DNA of 64,000 nucleotides from NCBI RefSeq assembly GCF_017311575.1, contig NZ_JAFFQY010000061.1:62001-126000 (forward strand), in the 5' to 3' direction. This document shows, one piece after another, positions 8,347-16,564 of the stretch (positions are counted from its first letter, which is position 1; the number at the start of each line of letters is the position of its first letter). Below the pieces are notes generated by a model. That model saw only the letters and a list, made by a program, of their open reading frames with translations. It was not told the DNA's origin and did not search any database. The DNA is from Roseococcus thiosulfatophilus (GTDB lineage: Bacteria; Pseudomonadota; Alphaproteobacteria; Acetobacterales; Acetobacteraceae). A program made the translations under genes and the position numbers.

Positions 8347-9287
8347 GGCGCCGGGCGCTGCTCGCCCTGCCGCTGCTGCCGGCGGTGGCGCAGGCGCAGC
8401 CCGCCAACATCCGCCTCGTCATCGCCTTTCCGCCCGGAGGATCCACCGACATCCTGGGCCGGATGCTGGCGCCGCGCATGGCGGCGCGCCTGGGGGCGCT
8501 GGTGACGCCCGAGAACCGAAGCGGCGCGGGCGGGGCCGTGGCCTCGGGCCATGTGGCGCATTCGGCGCCCGATGGCGGCACGCTGCTGCTGGATTCTGGC
8601 GGCCAGGCGGTGAACCCCTTCCTGATGCGCGGCCTCGGCCTCGACTATGCGCGGGACCTGGCGCCGGTCACGCTGCTGGCCACCCTGCCCCTCGTGCTGG
8701 TGGCGCGGCCCGGCTTCGGCGTGGGGGATGTGCCGGCCCTGGTCGAGCGCCTGCGGGCCGATCCGCGCCACGCGCGCTATGGCAGCGTGGGCGTGGGCTC
8801 GCGCACCCATATCGCGGCCGCCGCCCTGCTGCGCCGGGCCGGCATCGCGGGCGAGCACGTGCCGTATCGGGGCGGTGCGGACCAGGTGCAGGGGATGCTG
8901 CGGGGCGATGTGCCCTTCGGCTTCACCTCGCTGGCGTTGGCCGCGCCGCTGCTGGCCGACGGGCGGCTGCGGGCGCTGGGCGTTTCCACCGCCACCCGCG
9001 CGGCGGCGCTGCCCGAGGTCAAGACCATCGCCGAACAGGGCCTCCCCGGCTTCGCCCATGGCGACTGGGTGGCGCTGCTGGTGCCGGCGGGCACGCCGGA
9101 GGGGGTGGTCGCGCGCGTGGCGGAAGCTGCCATCGAAGCGATGGGCGAGGCCGAGATCGCGCCCCGCTTGGCCGCCCTCGGCCTTCAGCCCGAGGCGCGC
9201 GGCCCCACCCATCTCGCGGCATTCCTGGCGGAGGAGCGCGCGCTGATGGCGCGCATCATTGCCGAGGAGGGGATCCGCCTCGACTGA
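8343..9287 (+). CDS. Tripartite tricarboxylate transporter substrate-binding protein
   Basis: A 314-residue SBP beginning MRRRALLALPLLPAVAQAQ, a short signal peptide. It shows AFPPGGSTDILGRMLAP, NRSGAGGAVAS, LGLDYARDLAPVTLLATLP and HVPYRGGADQVQGMLRGD. It overlaps the beta-lactamase stop by 4 bases, so its translation probably depends on that gene. It converges on thiG with a 3-base gap. Ligand unknown. Confidence 0.92.
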   Translation: MRRRALLALPLLPAVAQAQPANIRLVIAFPPGGSTDILGRMLAPRMAARLGALVTPENRSGAGGAVASGHVAHSAPDGGTLLLDSGGQAVNPFLMRGLGLDYARDLAPVTLLATLPLVLVARPGFGVGDVPALVERLRADPRHARYGSVGVGSRTHIAAAALLRRAGIAGEHVPYRGGADQVQGMLRGDVPFGFTSLALAAPLLADGRLRALGVSTATRAAALPEVKTIAEQGLPGFAHGDWVALLVPAGTPEGVVARVAEAAIEAMGEAEIAPRLAALGLQPEARGPTHLAAFLAEERALMARIIAEEGIRLD

Positions 9288-9290
9288 GGC

Positions 9291-10082
9291 TCAGCGGATG
9301 GTCCCGGTGGTGGGGCTGGAGGGGTCCGCCCGGTAGTCGCGCGGCATCCGCCCCGCCAGATATGCATGGCGCCCTGCGATGACCGCATGCTTCATGGCCG
9401 CCGCCATCCGCACCGGATCCTGGGCATGGGCGATGGCGCTGTTCAGCAGCACCGCGTCGCAGCCCAGTTCCATGGCCTGGGCGGCCTCGCTGGCCGTGCC
9501 GATGCCCGCATCCACCAGCACCGGCACCTTCGCCTGCGCCTTGATGGCGCGGATCATATAGGGGTTCACCACCCCCATGCCGGAGCCGATGGGGGCACCC
9601 AGCGGCATGATGGCGACGCAGCCCATCTCCTCCAGGCGCTTGGCCGCCACGGGGTCATCGGCGCAATAGACCATCACCTCGAAATTGTCGGCCAGCAGGG
9701 CGGCGGCGGCCTCGAAGGTCGCGGCCATGTCCGGGTAGAGGAAGGGCGGCGGGCCCAGAACCTCCAGCTTGACCAGGTTCCAGCCACCGGCCTCGCGCGC
9801 CAGGCGCAGGGTGCGTACGGCGTCCTGCGCGGTGTGGCAGCCGGCGGTGTTGGGCAGATAGGTGTACTGCGTGGGCGGGACGAAGTCCTGCAGCATGGGC
9901 GCATTGGGGTCGCTCAGGTTCACCCGGCGCACGGCCACCGTCACCATCTCGGCGCCGCTGGCGGCGATGCTGGCCGCCGTCTCCTCCAGCGACTTGTAGC
10001 GACCCGTGCCGACCACGAGGCGCGAGCGGAAGCGCCGCCCGGCCACGGTCCAGCCGTCATCCTCCAGCGTGGTCGCGTTCAT
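9291..10082 (-). CDS. thiG: Thiazole synthase ThiG
   Basis: A 263-residue TIM-barrel enzyme making the thiazole phosphate of thiamine from deoxyxylulose phosphate, dehydroglycine and ThiS-thiocarboxylate. The Schiff-base lysine is K105 in NLVKLEVLG. The [31 protein letters not shown] and [18 protein letters not shown] blocks are intact. It starts one base after the thiS stop. No other thi gene is present here, so thiC, thiE and thiO/thiH must lie elsewhere. Confidence 0.97.
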   Translation of the reverse strand: MNATTLEDDGWTVAGRRFRSRLVVGTGRYKSLEETAASIAASGAEMVTVAVRRVNLSDPNAPMLQDFVPPTQYTYLPNTAGCHTAQDAVRTLRLAREAGGWNLVKLEVLGPPPFLYPDMAATFEAAAALLADNFEVMVYCADDPVAAKRLEEMGCVAIMPLGAPIGSGMGVVNPYMIRAIKAQAKVPVLVDAGIGTASEAAQAMELGCDAVLLNSAIAHAQDPVRMAAAMKHAVIAGRHAYLAGRMPRDYRADPSSPTTGTIR

Positions 10083-10083
10083 G

Positions 10084-10326
10084 TCAGCCGCCCCCGATGA
10101 AATGGACGATCTCGATCTGGTCACCGTCGCTCAGCGACGTCTCGTCGTAGAGGGAGCGCGGGACGATCTCGAGGTTGCGTTCCACCGCGATCTTGCGGCG
10201 GGGCAGGCCCAGATGGTCCAGCAGCCCGGCCACGCTCACGCCCGCGGGCAGCGAGAGGGCCTCGCCATTCACCGTGAGGCGGAGGGTGGGGGCCGTGCGC
10301 GTCCCGGCCAGGGAGGTGTCCGTCAT
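10084..10326 (-). CDS. thiS: Sulfur carrier protein ThiS
   Basis: An 80-residue ubiquitin-like sulfur carrier ending in Gly-Gly-Gly, the tail that is adenylated and thiocarboxylated. The region [15 protein letters not shown] through [11 protein letters not shown] to [14 protein letters not shown] matches ThiS, with an N-terminal extension of about 14 residues. It lies directly upstream of thiG. I see no TPP riboswitch core in the 139 bases upstream. Confidence 0.95.
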   Translation of the reverse strand: MTDTSLAGTRTAPTLRLTVNGEALSLPAGVSVAGLLDHLGLPRRKIAVERNLEIVPRSLYDETSLSDGDQIEIVHFIGGG

Positions 10327-10465
10327 GGGGGGAACATGGCGAGGCCCCGCCATCAGGGCAAGGACGCCCCCGCGCCCCTGCCCTCCCCTCGGGCCGCTTG
10401 CCGCTCTGCGGGCGCGCGTGCTAGCCGCACCGCTCGCGCCTTTTGTCACCGGTCCGGATCAAGCC

Positions 10466-10918
10466 ATGCAGCTCGTCGCCGTCCTGAACGGCCCCAACAT
10501 CAACATGCTCGGCACGCGGGAGCCGGAGAAATACGGCACCGCCACGCTGGATGATGTGGAGGCCCTCTGCGCCGAGGCCGCGGAGGAGCTGGGGCTGGCC
10601 ATTGATTTCCGCCAGACCAATTCCGAGGGCGAGCTCGTCACCTGGATCCAGGAATGCCGGGGCCACGCGCAGGGCATCGTCATCAACCCGGCGGGCTACA
10701 CCACCACCTCGGTGGCCGTGCTGGACGCGCTGTTGGCCGTGGGCCTGCCGGTGATCGAGGTGCACATCACGAACATCCACCGACGCGAGGAATTCCGTCA
10801 GCACAGCCTGGTCTCGAAGGCGGCGACGGGGGTCATCGCCGGGCTGGGGGTGGCGGGCTATGCGCTCGCGCTCCAGGCCATGGCGGGGCTGATCGCGGAT
10901 GGTGAGGACGAGGAATAA
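10466..10918 (+). CDS. aroQ: Type II 3-dehydroquinate dehydratase
   Basis: A 150-residue shikimate pathway enzyme converting 3-dehydroquinate to 3-dehydroshikimate. Active-site elements are present: NGPNINMLGTREP with Arg18 and Tyr23 on the mobile loop, NPAGYTTTSVA, and EVHITNIHRREEFR with His99. The SD is weak. Its TAA overlaps the accB start (TAATG), the usual aroQ-accB-accC linkage in Alphaproteobacteria. Confidence 0.96.
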   Translation: MQLVAVLNGPNINMLGTREPEKYGTATLDDVEALCAEAAEELGLAIDFRQTNSEGELVTWIQECRGHAQGIVINPAGYTTTSVAVLDALLAVGLPVIEVHITNIHRREEFRQHSLVSKAATGVIAGLGVAGYALALQAMAGLIADGEDEE

Positions 10919-11397
10919 TGACCAGCGGCATCCAGTTCGACCCGGAGGCGATCCGTCGCCTCGCGGACATCCTGCGTGAAACCGACCTGACCGAGATCGA
11001 GCTGTCCGAGAAGGATGCGCGCATCCGCGTGGCGCGGGTGGTGACGGTGGCGCCGGCGGCCCCCGCCTACTATCCGGCGCCCCAGGCGCCCGCCCCGGCC
11101 CCGGTGCCGGTGGCGCCCGTCGCCGCCGCGGCGGCGGCCGTTGATTCGCTCGACCCGAAGCACCCCGGCCTGGTGACGTCGCCGATGGTGGGCGTGGCCT
11201 ACCTGGCGCCCGAGCCGGGTGCGGCGCCCTTCGTGAGCCTGGGCAGCAAGGTGGCGGTGGGCCAGACCCTGCTGCTGATCGAGGCGATGAAGACCTTCAA
11301 CCAGATCAAGGCCACGCGCGCCGGCACCGTCACGCGCATCCTGGTCGAGGCCGGCACCCCCGTGGAGTACGGGGAGCCGCTGGTGCTGGTGGAGTGA
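10918..11397 (+). CDS. accB: Biotin carboxyl carrier protein of acetyl-CoA carboxylase
   Basis: A 159-residue carrier subunit for malonyl-CoA synthesis. An N-terminal helical segment is followed by an Ala/Pro-rich linker at about 44-75 and a biotinyl domain with the EAMKTF motif, biotinylated on K125. The thumb segment LAPEPGAAPFVSLG is present. Overlaps aroQ by one base and is followed by a small coding candidate before accC. Confidence 0.97.
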   Translation: MTSGIQFDPEAIRRLADILRETDLTEIELSEKDARIRVARVVTVAPAAPAYYPAPQAPAPAPVPVAPVAAAAAAVDSLDPKHPGLVTSPMVGVAYLAPEPGAAPFVSLGSKVAVGQTLLLIEAMKTFNQIKATRAGTVTRILVEAGTPVEYGEPLVLVE

Positions 11398-11402
11398 TGC
11401 CC

Positions 11403-11549
11403 ATGGCCACCCGCGCGCAACCCCACCGGCCCGTCACCGCCCTCCGAGAATCCGGCCGCAACGCGGCCGGCGCCGCCCACCTGACCTCCCTGCCCGCGCA
11501 CCCGTCGCGCGGCGCAGCCAAGCGCGCGCAGCGCGCGCCCGGCGCCTGA
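11403..11549 (+). CDS. Possible small protein (48 aa) between accB and accC
   Basis: A short frame starting MATRAQPHRPV and ending RAPGA fills the accB-accC gap. GGAG, inside the last accB codons, sits 8 bases upstream of its ATG. Its TGA is 4 bases before the accC ATG and the accC SD-like TGAGGG overlaps its end. Nearly all third positions are G or C, as in neighbouring genes. The product is basic (many Arg, two Lys) and resembles nothing I know. It could instead be a spacer: a perfect 8-bp stem CCGGCCGC/GCGGCCGG lies within it. Confidence 0.35.
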   Translation: MATRAQPHRPVTALRESGRNAAGAAHLTSLPAHPSRGAAKRAQRAPGA

Positions 11550-11553
11550 GGGC

Positions 11554-12894
11554 ATGAAAAAGGTTCTGATCGCCAATCGTGGCGAGATCGCGCTGCGCGT
11601 CCACCGCGCCTGCCAGGAAATGGGCATCCGCACCGTCGCGGTCCACAGCACGGCTGACGAGACGGCCATGCATGTGCGCCTCGCCGATGAGAGCGTGTGC
11701 ATCGGCCCGCCTTCCGCGCGGGAGAGCTACCTCAACGTCGCCAACATCCTTTCGGCGGCTGCGATTACCGGAGCGGACGCCATCCATCCGGGCTATGGCT
11801 TCCTCAGCGAGAACGCCAAGTTCGCGGAGATGGTGGAGGCGCACGGCTTCACCTTCATCGGCCCCACCGCGGACCACATCCGCATGATGGGCGACAAGAT
11901 CACCGCCAAGGACACCATGCGCCGCCTGGGGGTGCCGCTGGTGCCCGGCTCCAAGGGCGCGCTCTCCTCGCTGGAGGAGGCGCGTTCCGTGGCCGAGGAG
12001 GTCATGTACCCCGTGCTGATCAAGGCCGCGGCGGGCGGCGGCGGGCGCGGCATGAAGGTGGCCCGCGATGCCTCCGAGATCGAGGAGGCCTGGCGCGTGG
12101 CCCGCACCGAGGCCAAGGCCGCCTTCGGCAATGACGAGGTCTATCTCGAGAAATACCTCGACCGCCCGCGCCACATCGAATTGCAGGTGCTGGCCGACAC
12201 CCACGGCAATGTCGTGCATTTCGGCGAGCGCGACTGCTCGCTGCAACGGCGCCACCAGAAGCTGGTCGAAGAGGCCGGCAGCCCCGTGCTGACACCCGCC
12301 GAGCGCGACGCGCTGGGCGCCCAGGTGACGGCCGGCCTGCGGCAGCTGGGCTACCGCAACGCCGGCACGCTGGAATTCCTGTGGCAGGATGGGCAGTTCG
12401 CCTTCATCGAGATGAACACCCGCCTGCAGGTGGAACATCCCGTCACCGAGATGGTCTGCGGCGTGGATTTGGTGCGCGAGCAGATCCGCGTCGCCGCCGG
12501 CGAGAAGCTGGGCTATGGCCAGGAGGATGTGCGCTTCTCGGGCCACGCCATCGAATGTCGCGTGACGGCCGAGCACCCCGAGACCTTCGCGCCCTCGCCC
12601 GGCCGCGTCACGACCTATCACGCGCCGGGGGGCCTCGGCGTGCGGGTGGATAGCGCGCTCTATTCCGGCTATTCGGTGCCGCCGCATTACGACAGCCTGG
12701 TGGCCAAGCTGATCGTCCATGCGCCCACTCGCGCCCAGGCCATCGCCCGCACCCGGCGCGCGCTGGACGAGATGGTGGTGGACGGCATCGAGACCACGTT
12801 GCCGCTGCACAAGCGCATCATGGAAGACCCGGAATTCCAGGCCGGCGACTACACGATCCATTGGCTGGAACGGTTCGTGGGCCGGAACGGCTGA
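11554..12894 (+). CDS. accC: Acetyl-CoA carboxylase biotin carboxylase subunit
   Basis: A 446-residue ATP-grasp enzyme that carboxylates the biotin on AccB. Visible are IANRGEIALRV at the N-terminus, HPGYGFLSENAKF, the glycine-rich loop AGGGGRGMKV, ERDCSLQRRHQK, and EMNTRLQVEHPVTE. Length matches the family. With accB it forms one half of ACC; accA and accD are not in the window. Confidence 0.98.
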   Translation: MKKVLIANRGEIALRVHRACQEMGIRTVAVHSTADETAMHVRLADESVCIGPPSARESYLNVANILSAAAITGADAIHPGYGFLSENAKFAEMVEAHGFTFIGPTADHIRMMGDKITAKDTMRRLGVPLVPGSKGALSSLEEARSVAEEVMYPVLIKAAAGGGGRGMKVARDASEIEEAWRVARTEAKAAFGNDEVYLEKYLDRPRHIELQVLADTHGNVVHFGERDCSLQRRHQKLVEEAGSPVLTPAERDALGAQVTAGLRQLGYRNAGTLEFLWQDGQFAFIEMNTRLQVEHPVTEMVCGVDLVREQIRVAAGEKLGYGQEDVRFSGHAIECRVTAEHPETFAPSPGRVTTYHAPGGLGVRVDSALYSGYSVPPHYDSLVAKLIVHAPTRAQAIARTRRALDEMVVDGIETTLPLHKRIMEDPEFQAGDYTIHWLERFVGRNG

Positions 12895-12985
12895 CGCGAA
12901 GCCCGTGCCTTCCCGGCGCGGTTGTGGCATCATCCCGTGCATGCCCAAGGCTGTCCCAGCGCGCCGGGCGGGCTGAGCATCACGC

Positions 12986-13654
12986 ATGTCCACCCGCCGC
13001 CAGATGGAAATCACGCCGGAGCTGATGCTCCGCGCCTACCGCATCGGGCTTTTCCCGATGGCGGAAAGCCGTGACGCGCAAACCCTCTACTGGCTGGACC
13101 CCGAGCAGCGCGGGGTGATCCCGCTGGAGGAGTTTCACCTGCCGCGGCGCTTGGCGCGGCGGGTGCGGCAATCCCCCTATGCCGTCACCGCCGACACGGC
13201 CTTCGAGGCCGTCATCGACGCCTGCGCCGCGCCGCGCCCGAACAGCAATGACAGCTGGATCAACGAGGAAATCAGGCGCCTCTTCCTCGCCCTGCACGCC
13301 CAAGGGCACGCCCATTCGCTGGAGGCCTGGCGGGAGGGGGAGCTGGTGGGCGGGCTCTATGGCGTGGCGCTGGGCGCGGCCTTCTTCGGCGAGAGCATGT
13401 TCAGCCGCGCCGATGATGCCTCCAAGATCGCGCTGGTGCATCTGGTGGCGCGGCTCAGGCTGGGTGGCTTCACCCTGCTGGACGCGCAATTCCAGACCGA
13501 GCACCTGGCGCAGTTCGGCACGCGGGAGGTGCCGCGCAATCTCTACAAGCAGTTGCTGGCCGATGCGGTGGAGAAGCCCGCCGAATTCCAGGCGGCGCCG
13601 GAGCCCGCGATCCTGGCGGCCGAGCTGGAGCGGATGCGGCAGAAGCCGGGGTGA
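12986..13654 (+). CDS. aat: Leucyl/phenylalanyl-tRNA-protein transferase
   Basis: A 222-residue L/F-transferase that adds Leu or Phe to proteins with N-terminal Lys or Arg, marking them for ClpS/ClpAP. The hallmark [51 protein letters not shown] and [18 protein letters not shown] blocks are present. It lies downstream of accC, a common alphaproteobacterial order. Confidence 0.97.
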   Translation: MSTRRQMEITPELMLRAYRIGLFPMAESRDAQTLYWLDPEQRGVIPLEEFHLPRRLARRVRQSPYAVTADTAFEAVIDACAAPRPNSNDSWINEEIRRLFLALHAQGHAHSLEAWREGELVGGLYGVALGAAFFGESMFSRADDASKIALVHLVARLRLGGFTLLDAQFQTEHLAQFGTREVPRNLYKQLLADAVEKPAEFQAAPEPAILAAELERMRQKPG

Positions 13655-13664
13655 GGATCGAGCG

Positions 13665-14186
13665 CTACACCATCCGCAGCAGCGTCCCGTCCTTGCGGAT
13701 GGCCTGGTGGTGGATGGCGGCGCCGATGTGCAGCACCAGCAGCGCCGCGATGGTCCAGCCCAGCCAGCGGTGGAACATCAGCAGCCACTCGGCCAGGGGC
13801 ACATTGGCCTCCATGAATTTCGGCAGATCTATCAGGCCCATATAGGCCGTGGCGCCCTGCATCGGAAAGCCGAAGGCGTTGGTGGCGAAGAAGCCTAGCA
13901 GCGGCTGCAGGATGATGGCGGCATAGAGCGCGTGGTGCACGCCGTCCGCCACGCGGCGCATGCCATCGGGCACGGCGGGGTTGGGCGGCACGGGGTTCCG
14001 CAGCCGCCAGGCCAGCCGCGCCAGCGCCACGAAGAACAGGGTGAAGCCCGCGCTTTCATGGATGGCGTAGAAGGCCATCTTGCTCTCCTCCTTCACGTGC
14101 GGGATGACGAAGCCCAGCGGCAATGCCACGGCCATCAGCCCGGCCGTGACCCAGTGGAACCATTTCGCCGTGGAAGTGTAGCCCAT
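13665..14186 (-). CDS. Cytochrome b561 family di-haem membrane protein
   Basis: A 173-residue four-helix cytochrome. It begins MGYTSTAKWFHWVTAGLM, where the first histidine is a haem ligand candidate; others are in YAIHESAGF, VHHALYAA, and the paired LLMFHRWLGW and LVLHIGAAIHH. ATG 14186 was chosen because AGGAGG lies 6 bases upstream. It probably passes electrons from the quinone pool to a periplasmic acceptor. Tail to tail with aat, 10 bases apart. Confidence 0.92.
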   Translation of the reverse strand: MGYTSTAKWFHWVTAGLMAVALPLGFVIPHVKEESKMAFYAIHESAGFTLFFVALARLAWRLRNPVPPNPAVPDGMRRVADGVHHALYAAIILQPLLGFFATNAFGFPMQGATAYMGLIDLPKFMEANVPLAEWLLMFHRWLGWTIAALLVLHIGAAIHHQAIRKDGTLLRMV

Positions 14187-14219
14187 GCGCGCCTCCTGCC
14201 CCGTCAACCGCATCATGCC

Positions 14220-15146
14220 ATGGCCATGATCGCGGCGCACGCCGATTGGTCCATGGAGCCGCGCAAGCGCTGGGTGGCGGTGGCGCGGCGGGGCGCGGGG
14301 GGTTGGCGGATGGAGGCGCCCGTGCCGGTGGGCGAGCCCGCGCGCCTCGCCGCCGCGCTGCTGGCGGAGGGCATGCCGGCGGTGCTGGGGCTCGACCTGC
14401 CGCTCGGCGTGCCACGCGGCTTCGCCGCCGGGCGGCCCGAAAACGGCTTCGTGGAATTCCTGGCCGGGCGCGCGGGGGATGCGCGCTTCTTCACGGTGAA
14501 CCCGGGGCTGGATGGCGTGGGGCCGGATGCCCCCTTCTATCCGGCGCGGGGGGTGAAGGGCATGACACGGGCGGCGCATGCGGCGGCGCTGGGGCTGGAT
14601 GGCCCGGCCGCGCTGAACCGCTGGTGCGACCGCGCCACCTCCACGCGCCCGGCCGGCGCGCCGGTCTTCTGGACGCTGGGCGCGAACCAGTCGGGCAAGG
14701 CCGCCATCACCGCCTGGCGCGACTGGCTGGCGCCGGCGCTGGCGGCGGGGGCGCCCTATGACCTCTGGCCCTTCGCCGGGCCGCTGCACGGGCTGTTGCG
14801 GCCGGGGCGGCTCGCGTTGGCCGAGGTCTATCCGGCCGAGGCGCTGCGGCAACTGGGGCTGCGCCTTCTCGGCAGCAAGCGCGCCGAGGGCCCGCGCCGT
14901 GCCCTGGCCGAAGCGCTGCTGGCCTGCATGGCCGCGCTGGGCGTGGAAGCGACCCCGGCGCTCGCCGCCATGGCGCGCGCGGGCTTCGGCGCCGATGCGG
15001 CGGGCGAGGATCGGCTAGACTGCACGCTGGGCCTGCTTTGCCTCATCGCCGTGCTGGACGGGGTGCGGCCCGACACCATCCCCGACGACCCCATGGTGCG
15101 ACGCTGGGAAGGTTGGGTGCTCGGCCAGGCCCTTCCGCTGGCGTGA
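14220..15146 (+). CDS. Uncharacterised protein, possible RNase H-like fold (DUF429-like)
   Basis: A 308-residue protein with no recognised enzyme name. The N-terminus has HADWS followed by RWVAVARR and later VLGLDLPLGVPRG. That alternation of short acidic beta strands resembles the DUF429 nuclease-like fold. Further blocks are FLAGRAGDARFFTVNPG, RATSTRPAGAPVFWTLGANQSGKAA, LWPFAG and LALAEVYPAE. The start is uncertain (ATG at 14220 or 14226; no good SD). Fold assignment is inference only. Confidence 0.65.
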   Translation: MAMIAAHADWSMEPRKRWVAVARRGAGGWRMEAPVPVGEPARLAAALLAEGMPAVLGLDLPLGVPRGFAAGRPENGFVEFLAGRAGDARFFTVNPGLDGVGPDAPFYPARGVKGMTRAAHAAALGLDGPAALNRWCDRATSTRPAGAPVFWTLGANQSGKAAITAWRDWLAPALAAGAPYDLWPFAGPLHGLLRPGRLALAEVYPAEALRQLGLRLLGSKRAEGPRRALAEALLACMAALGVEATPALAAMARAGFGADAAGEDRLDCTLGLLCLIAVLDGVRPDTIPDDPMVRRWEGWVLGQALPLA

Positions 15147-15168
15147 CGGCTGCGGCAACCTTGGCGTG

Positions 15169-15792
15169 ATGTACAATCCGCCCGCCTTCCGTGAGGACCG
15201 CCCCGAGATCCTGCACCGGCTCATGGCCCAGGCCCGCCTGGCCGTGCTGGTGTCCAATGGCGCGGGGGGCGTGCCCGATGTCAGCCACCTGCCGCTGATG
15301 CACAGCCCGGCGCAAGGCCTCATCATCGGCCACCTGGCGCGCGCCAACCCGCACTGGAAGGCGCTGCGCGCGGCGGGCCGGGCCATCGCCATCTTCCAGG
15401 GGGCGGAGGGCTATATCTCGCCCTCCTCCTACCCCTCCAAGGCCGAGCATCACCGCGTGGTCCCCACCTGGAACTACGAGGCCGTGCATGCCGAGGGCCC
15501 GGTGGAAATCGTGGAGGACACGGCGCGCCTGCACGAGATCGTGAGCAGCCTGACCGACCTGCACGAGGCGCCGCGCGCGAACCCGTGGCGCGTGACCGAC
15601 GCGCCCGAAGACTTCATCCAGGGCCAGCTCAAGGGCATTGTCGGCACGGTGCTGCGCGTCGAGACACTGACCGGCAAGCGCAAGCTCTCGCAGAACCGCA
15701 ACGCGGCGGACCGCGAGGGGGCGCTGGCCGGGCTGACCGAGGAACAGGCGGCGCTGGCCCATGCCATGCGCGCGCAGCAAGGGGGCGAGTGA
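15169..15792 (+). CDS. PaiB-like FMN-binding negative transcriptional regulator family protein
   Basis: A 207-residue split-barrel protein. MYNPPAFREDRPEILHRLM, HLPLMHSP, GHLARANPHWKAL, AEGYISPSSYPSK, VPTWNYEAVHAEG and the C-terminal KGIVGTVLRVETLTGKRKLSQNR match PaiB. In Bacillus PaiB is linked to sporulation and protease repression, but most homologues are FMN-binding proteins of unknown role. It is followed at once by an SDR gene and an FAD oxidoreductase, suggesting a small redox operon. Confidence 0.88.
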   Translation: MYNPPAFREDRPEILHRLMAQARLAVLVSNGAGGVPDVSHLPLMHSPAQGLIIGHLARANPHWKALRAAGRAIAIFQGAEGYISPSSYPSKAEHHRVVPTWNYEAVHAEGPVEIVEDTARLHEIVSSLTDLHEAPRANPWRVTDAPEDFIQGQLKGIVGTVLRVETLTGKRKLSQNRNAADREGALAGLTEEQAALAHAMRAQQGGE

Positions 15793-16557
15793 ATGGAACT
15801 GGGCCTGAGCGGCAAGCGCGTCGTCATCACGGGCGCCTCCAAGGGCATCGGCCTCGCCTGCGCCGAGGCCTTCGCGGCGGAGGGCTGCGACCTGGTGCTG
15901 GCCGCCCGCCAGCCGGAGGAGGCGGCGGCCAGGCTGCGCGCCCGCTTCCAGCTCCGCATCGAGGCGGTGACGGCCGACCTCTCGCGCCCCGAGGACCGCG
16001 CCCGCCTGCACGAGGTGGCGGCCGAGGCCGACATCCTGGTGAACAATGCCGGCGCCATCCCCTCGGGCGGGATCGCGGACATCTCCATGGACCGCTGGAT
16101 GGAGGCCTGGAACCTCAAGGTCTTCGGCTATTTCCACCTGACGCAGCTGTTCCTGGCCTCCATGCGGGCACGGCGGGCCGGCGTGATCTGCAACATCATC
16201 GGCATGGCGGGGCGGGCCTGGAAGCCGGGCTACATCGCGGGGACGGCGGGCAATGCGGCGCTGATCGCCTTCACCTCCGCGGTGGGCTTCGACGCGCAGA
16301 AGGATGGCGTGCGCGTCTTCGGCATCAACCCGGCCGTGACGCGCACCGAAAGGATGGAGACGCAGGCCCGCTTCCGCGCCGAACAGGCGCTGGGCGACCC
16401 GGAGCGGTGGCGCGAGATGGTGACGGGCCTGCCCTATGACCGGCCCATCGAGCCGCGGGAGATCGCGGACATGGCCGTCTTCGGCAGTTCCGCCCGCGCC
16501 GGCTACCTGAACGGCACCGTGGTGGACATTGACGGCGCCGGCCAGTTCAAGGGTTGA
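15793..16557 (+). CDS. Short-chain dehydrogenase-like protein with altered catalytic residues
   Basis: A 254-residue Rossmann-fold SDR. Cofactor loop TGASKGIG is at residues 13-20 and NNAG at 84-87. The region that should hold Ser and Tyr-x-x-x-Lys instead reads NIIGMAG (134-140) and GYIAGTAGNAAL (146-157). No Y-x-x-x-K pair exists in any alignment, and the Ser site is Gly137. I recall related alphaproteobacterial SDRs with the same YIAGTAGN string, so this is probably a subfamily. Starts right after the PaiB-like stop. Confidence 0.85.
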   Translation: MELGLSGKRVVITGASKGIGLACAEAFAAEGCDLVLAARQPEEAAARLRARFQLRIEAVTADLSRPEDRARLHEVAAEADILVNNAGAIPSGGIADISMDRWMEAWNLKVFGYFHLTQLFLASMRARRAGVICNIIGMAGRAWKPGYIAGTAGNAALIAFTSAVGFDAQKDGVRVFGINPAVTRTERMETQARFRAEQALGDPERWREMVTGLPYDRPIEPREIADMAVFGSSARAGYLNGTVVDIDGAGQFKG

Positions 16558-16564
16558 TGGGCTG

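Noticed and set aside
10327-10465. Possible TPP riboswitch upstream of thiS
   Set aside because: I looked on the - strand for the CTGAGA and ACCTGATC-type core and found neither, so regulation by a TPP riboswitch is not supported here.
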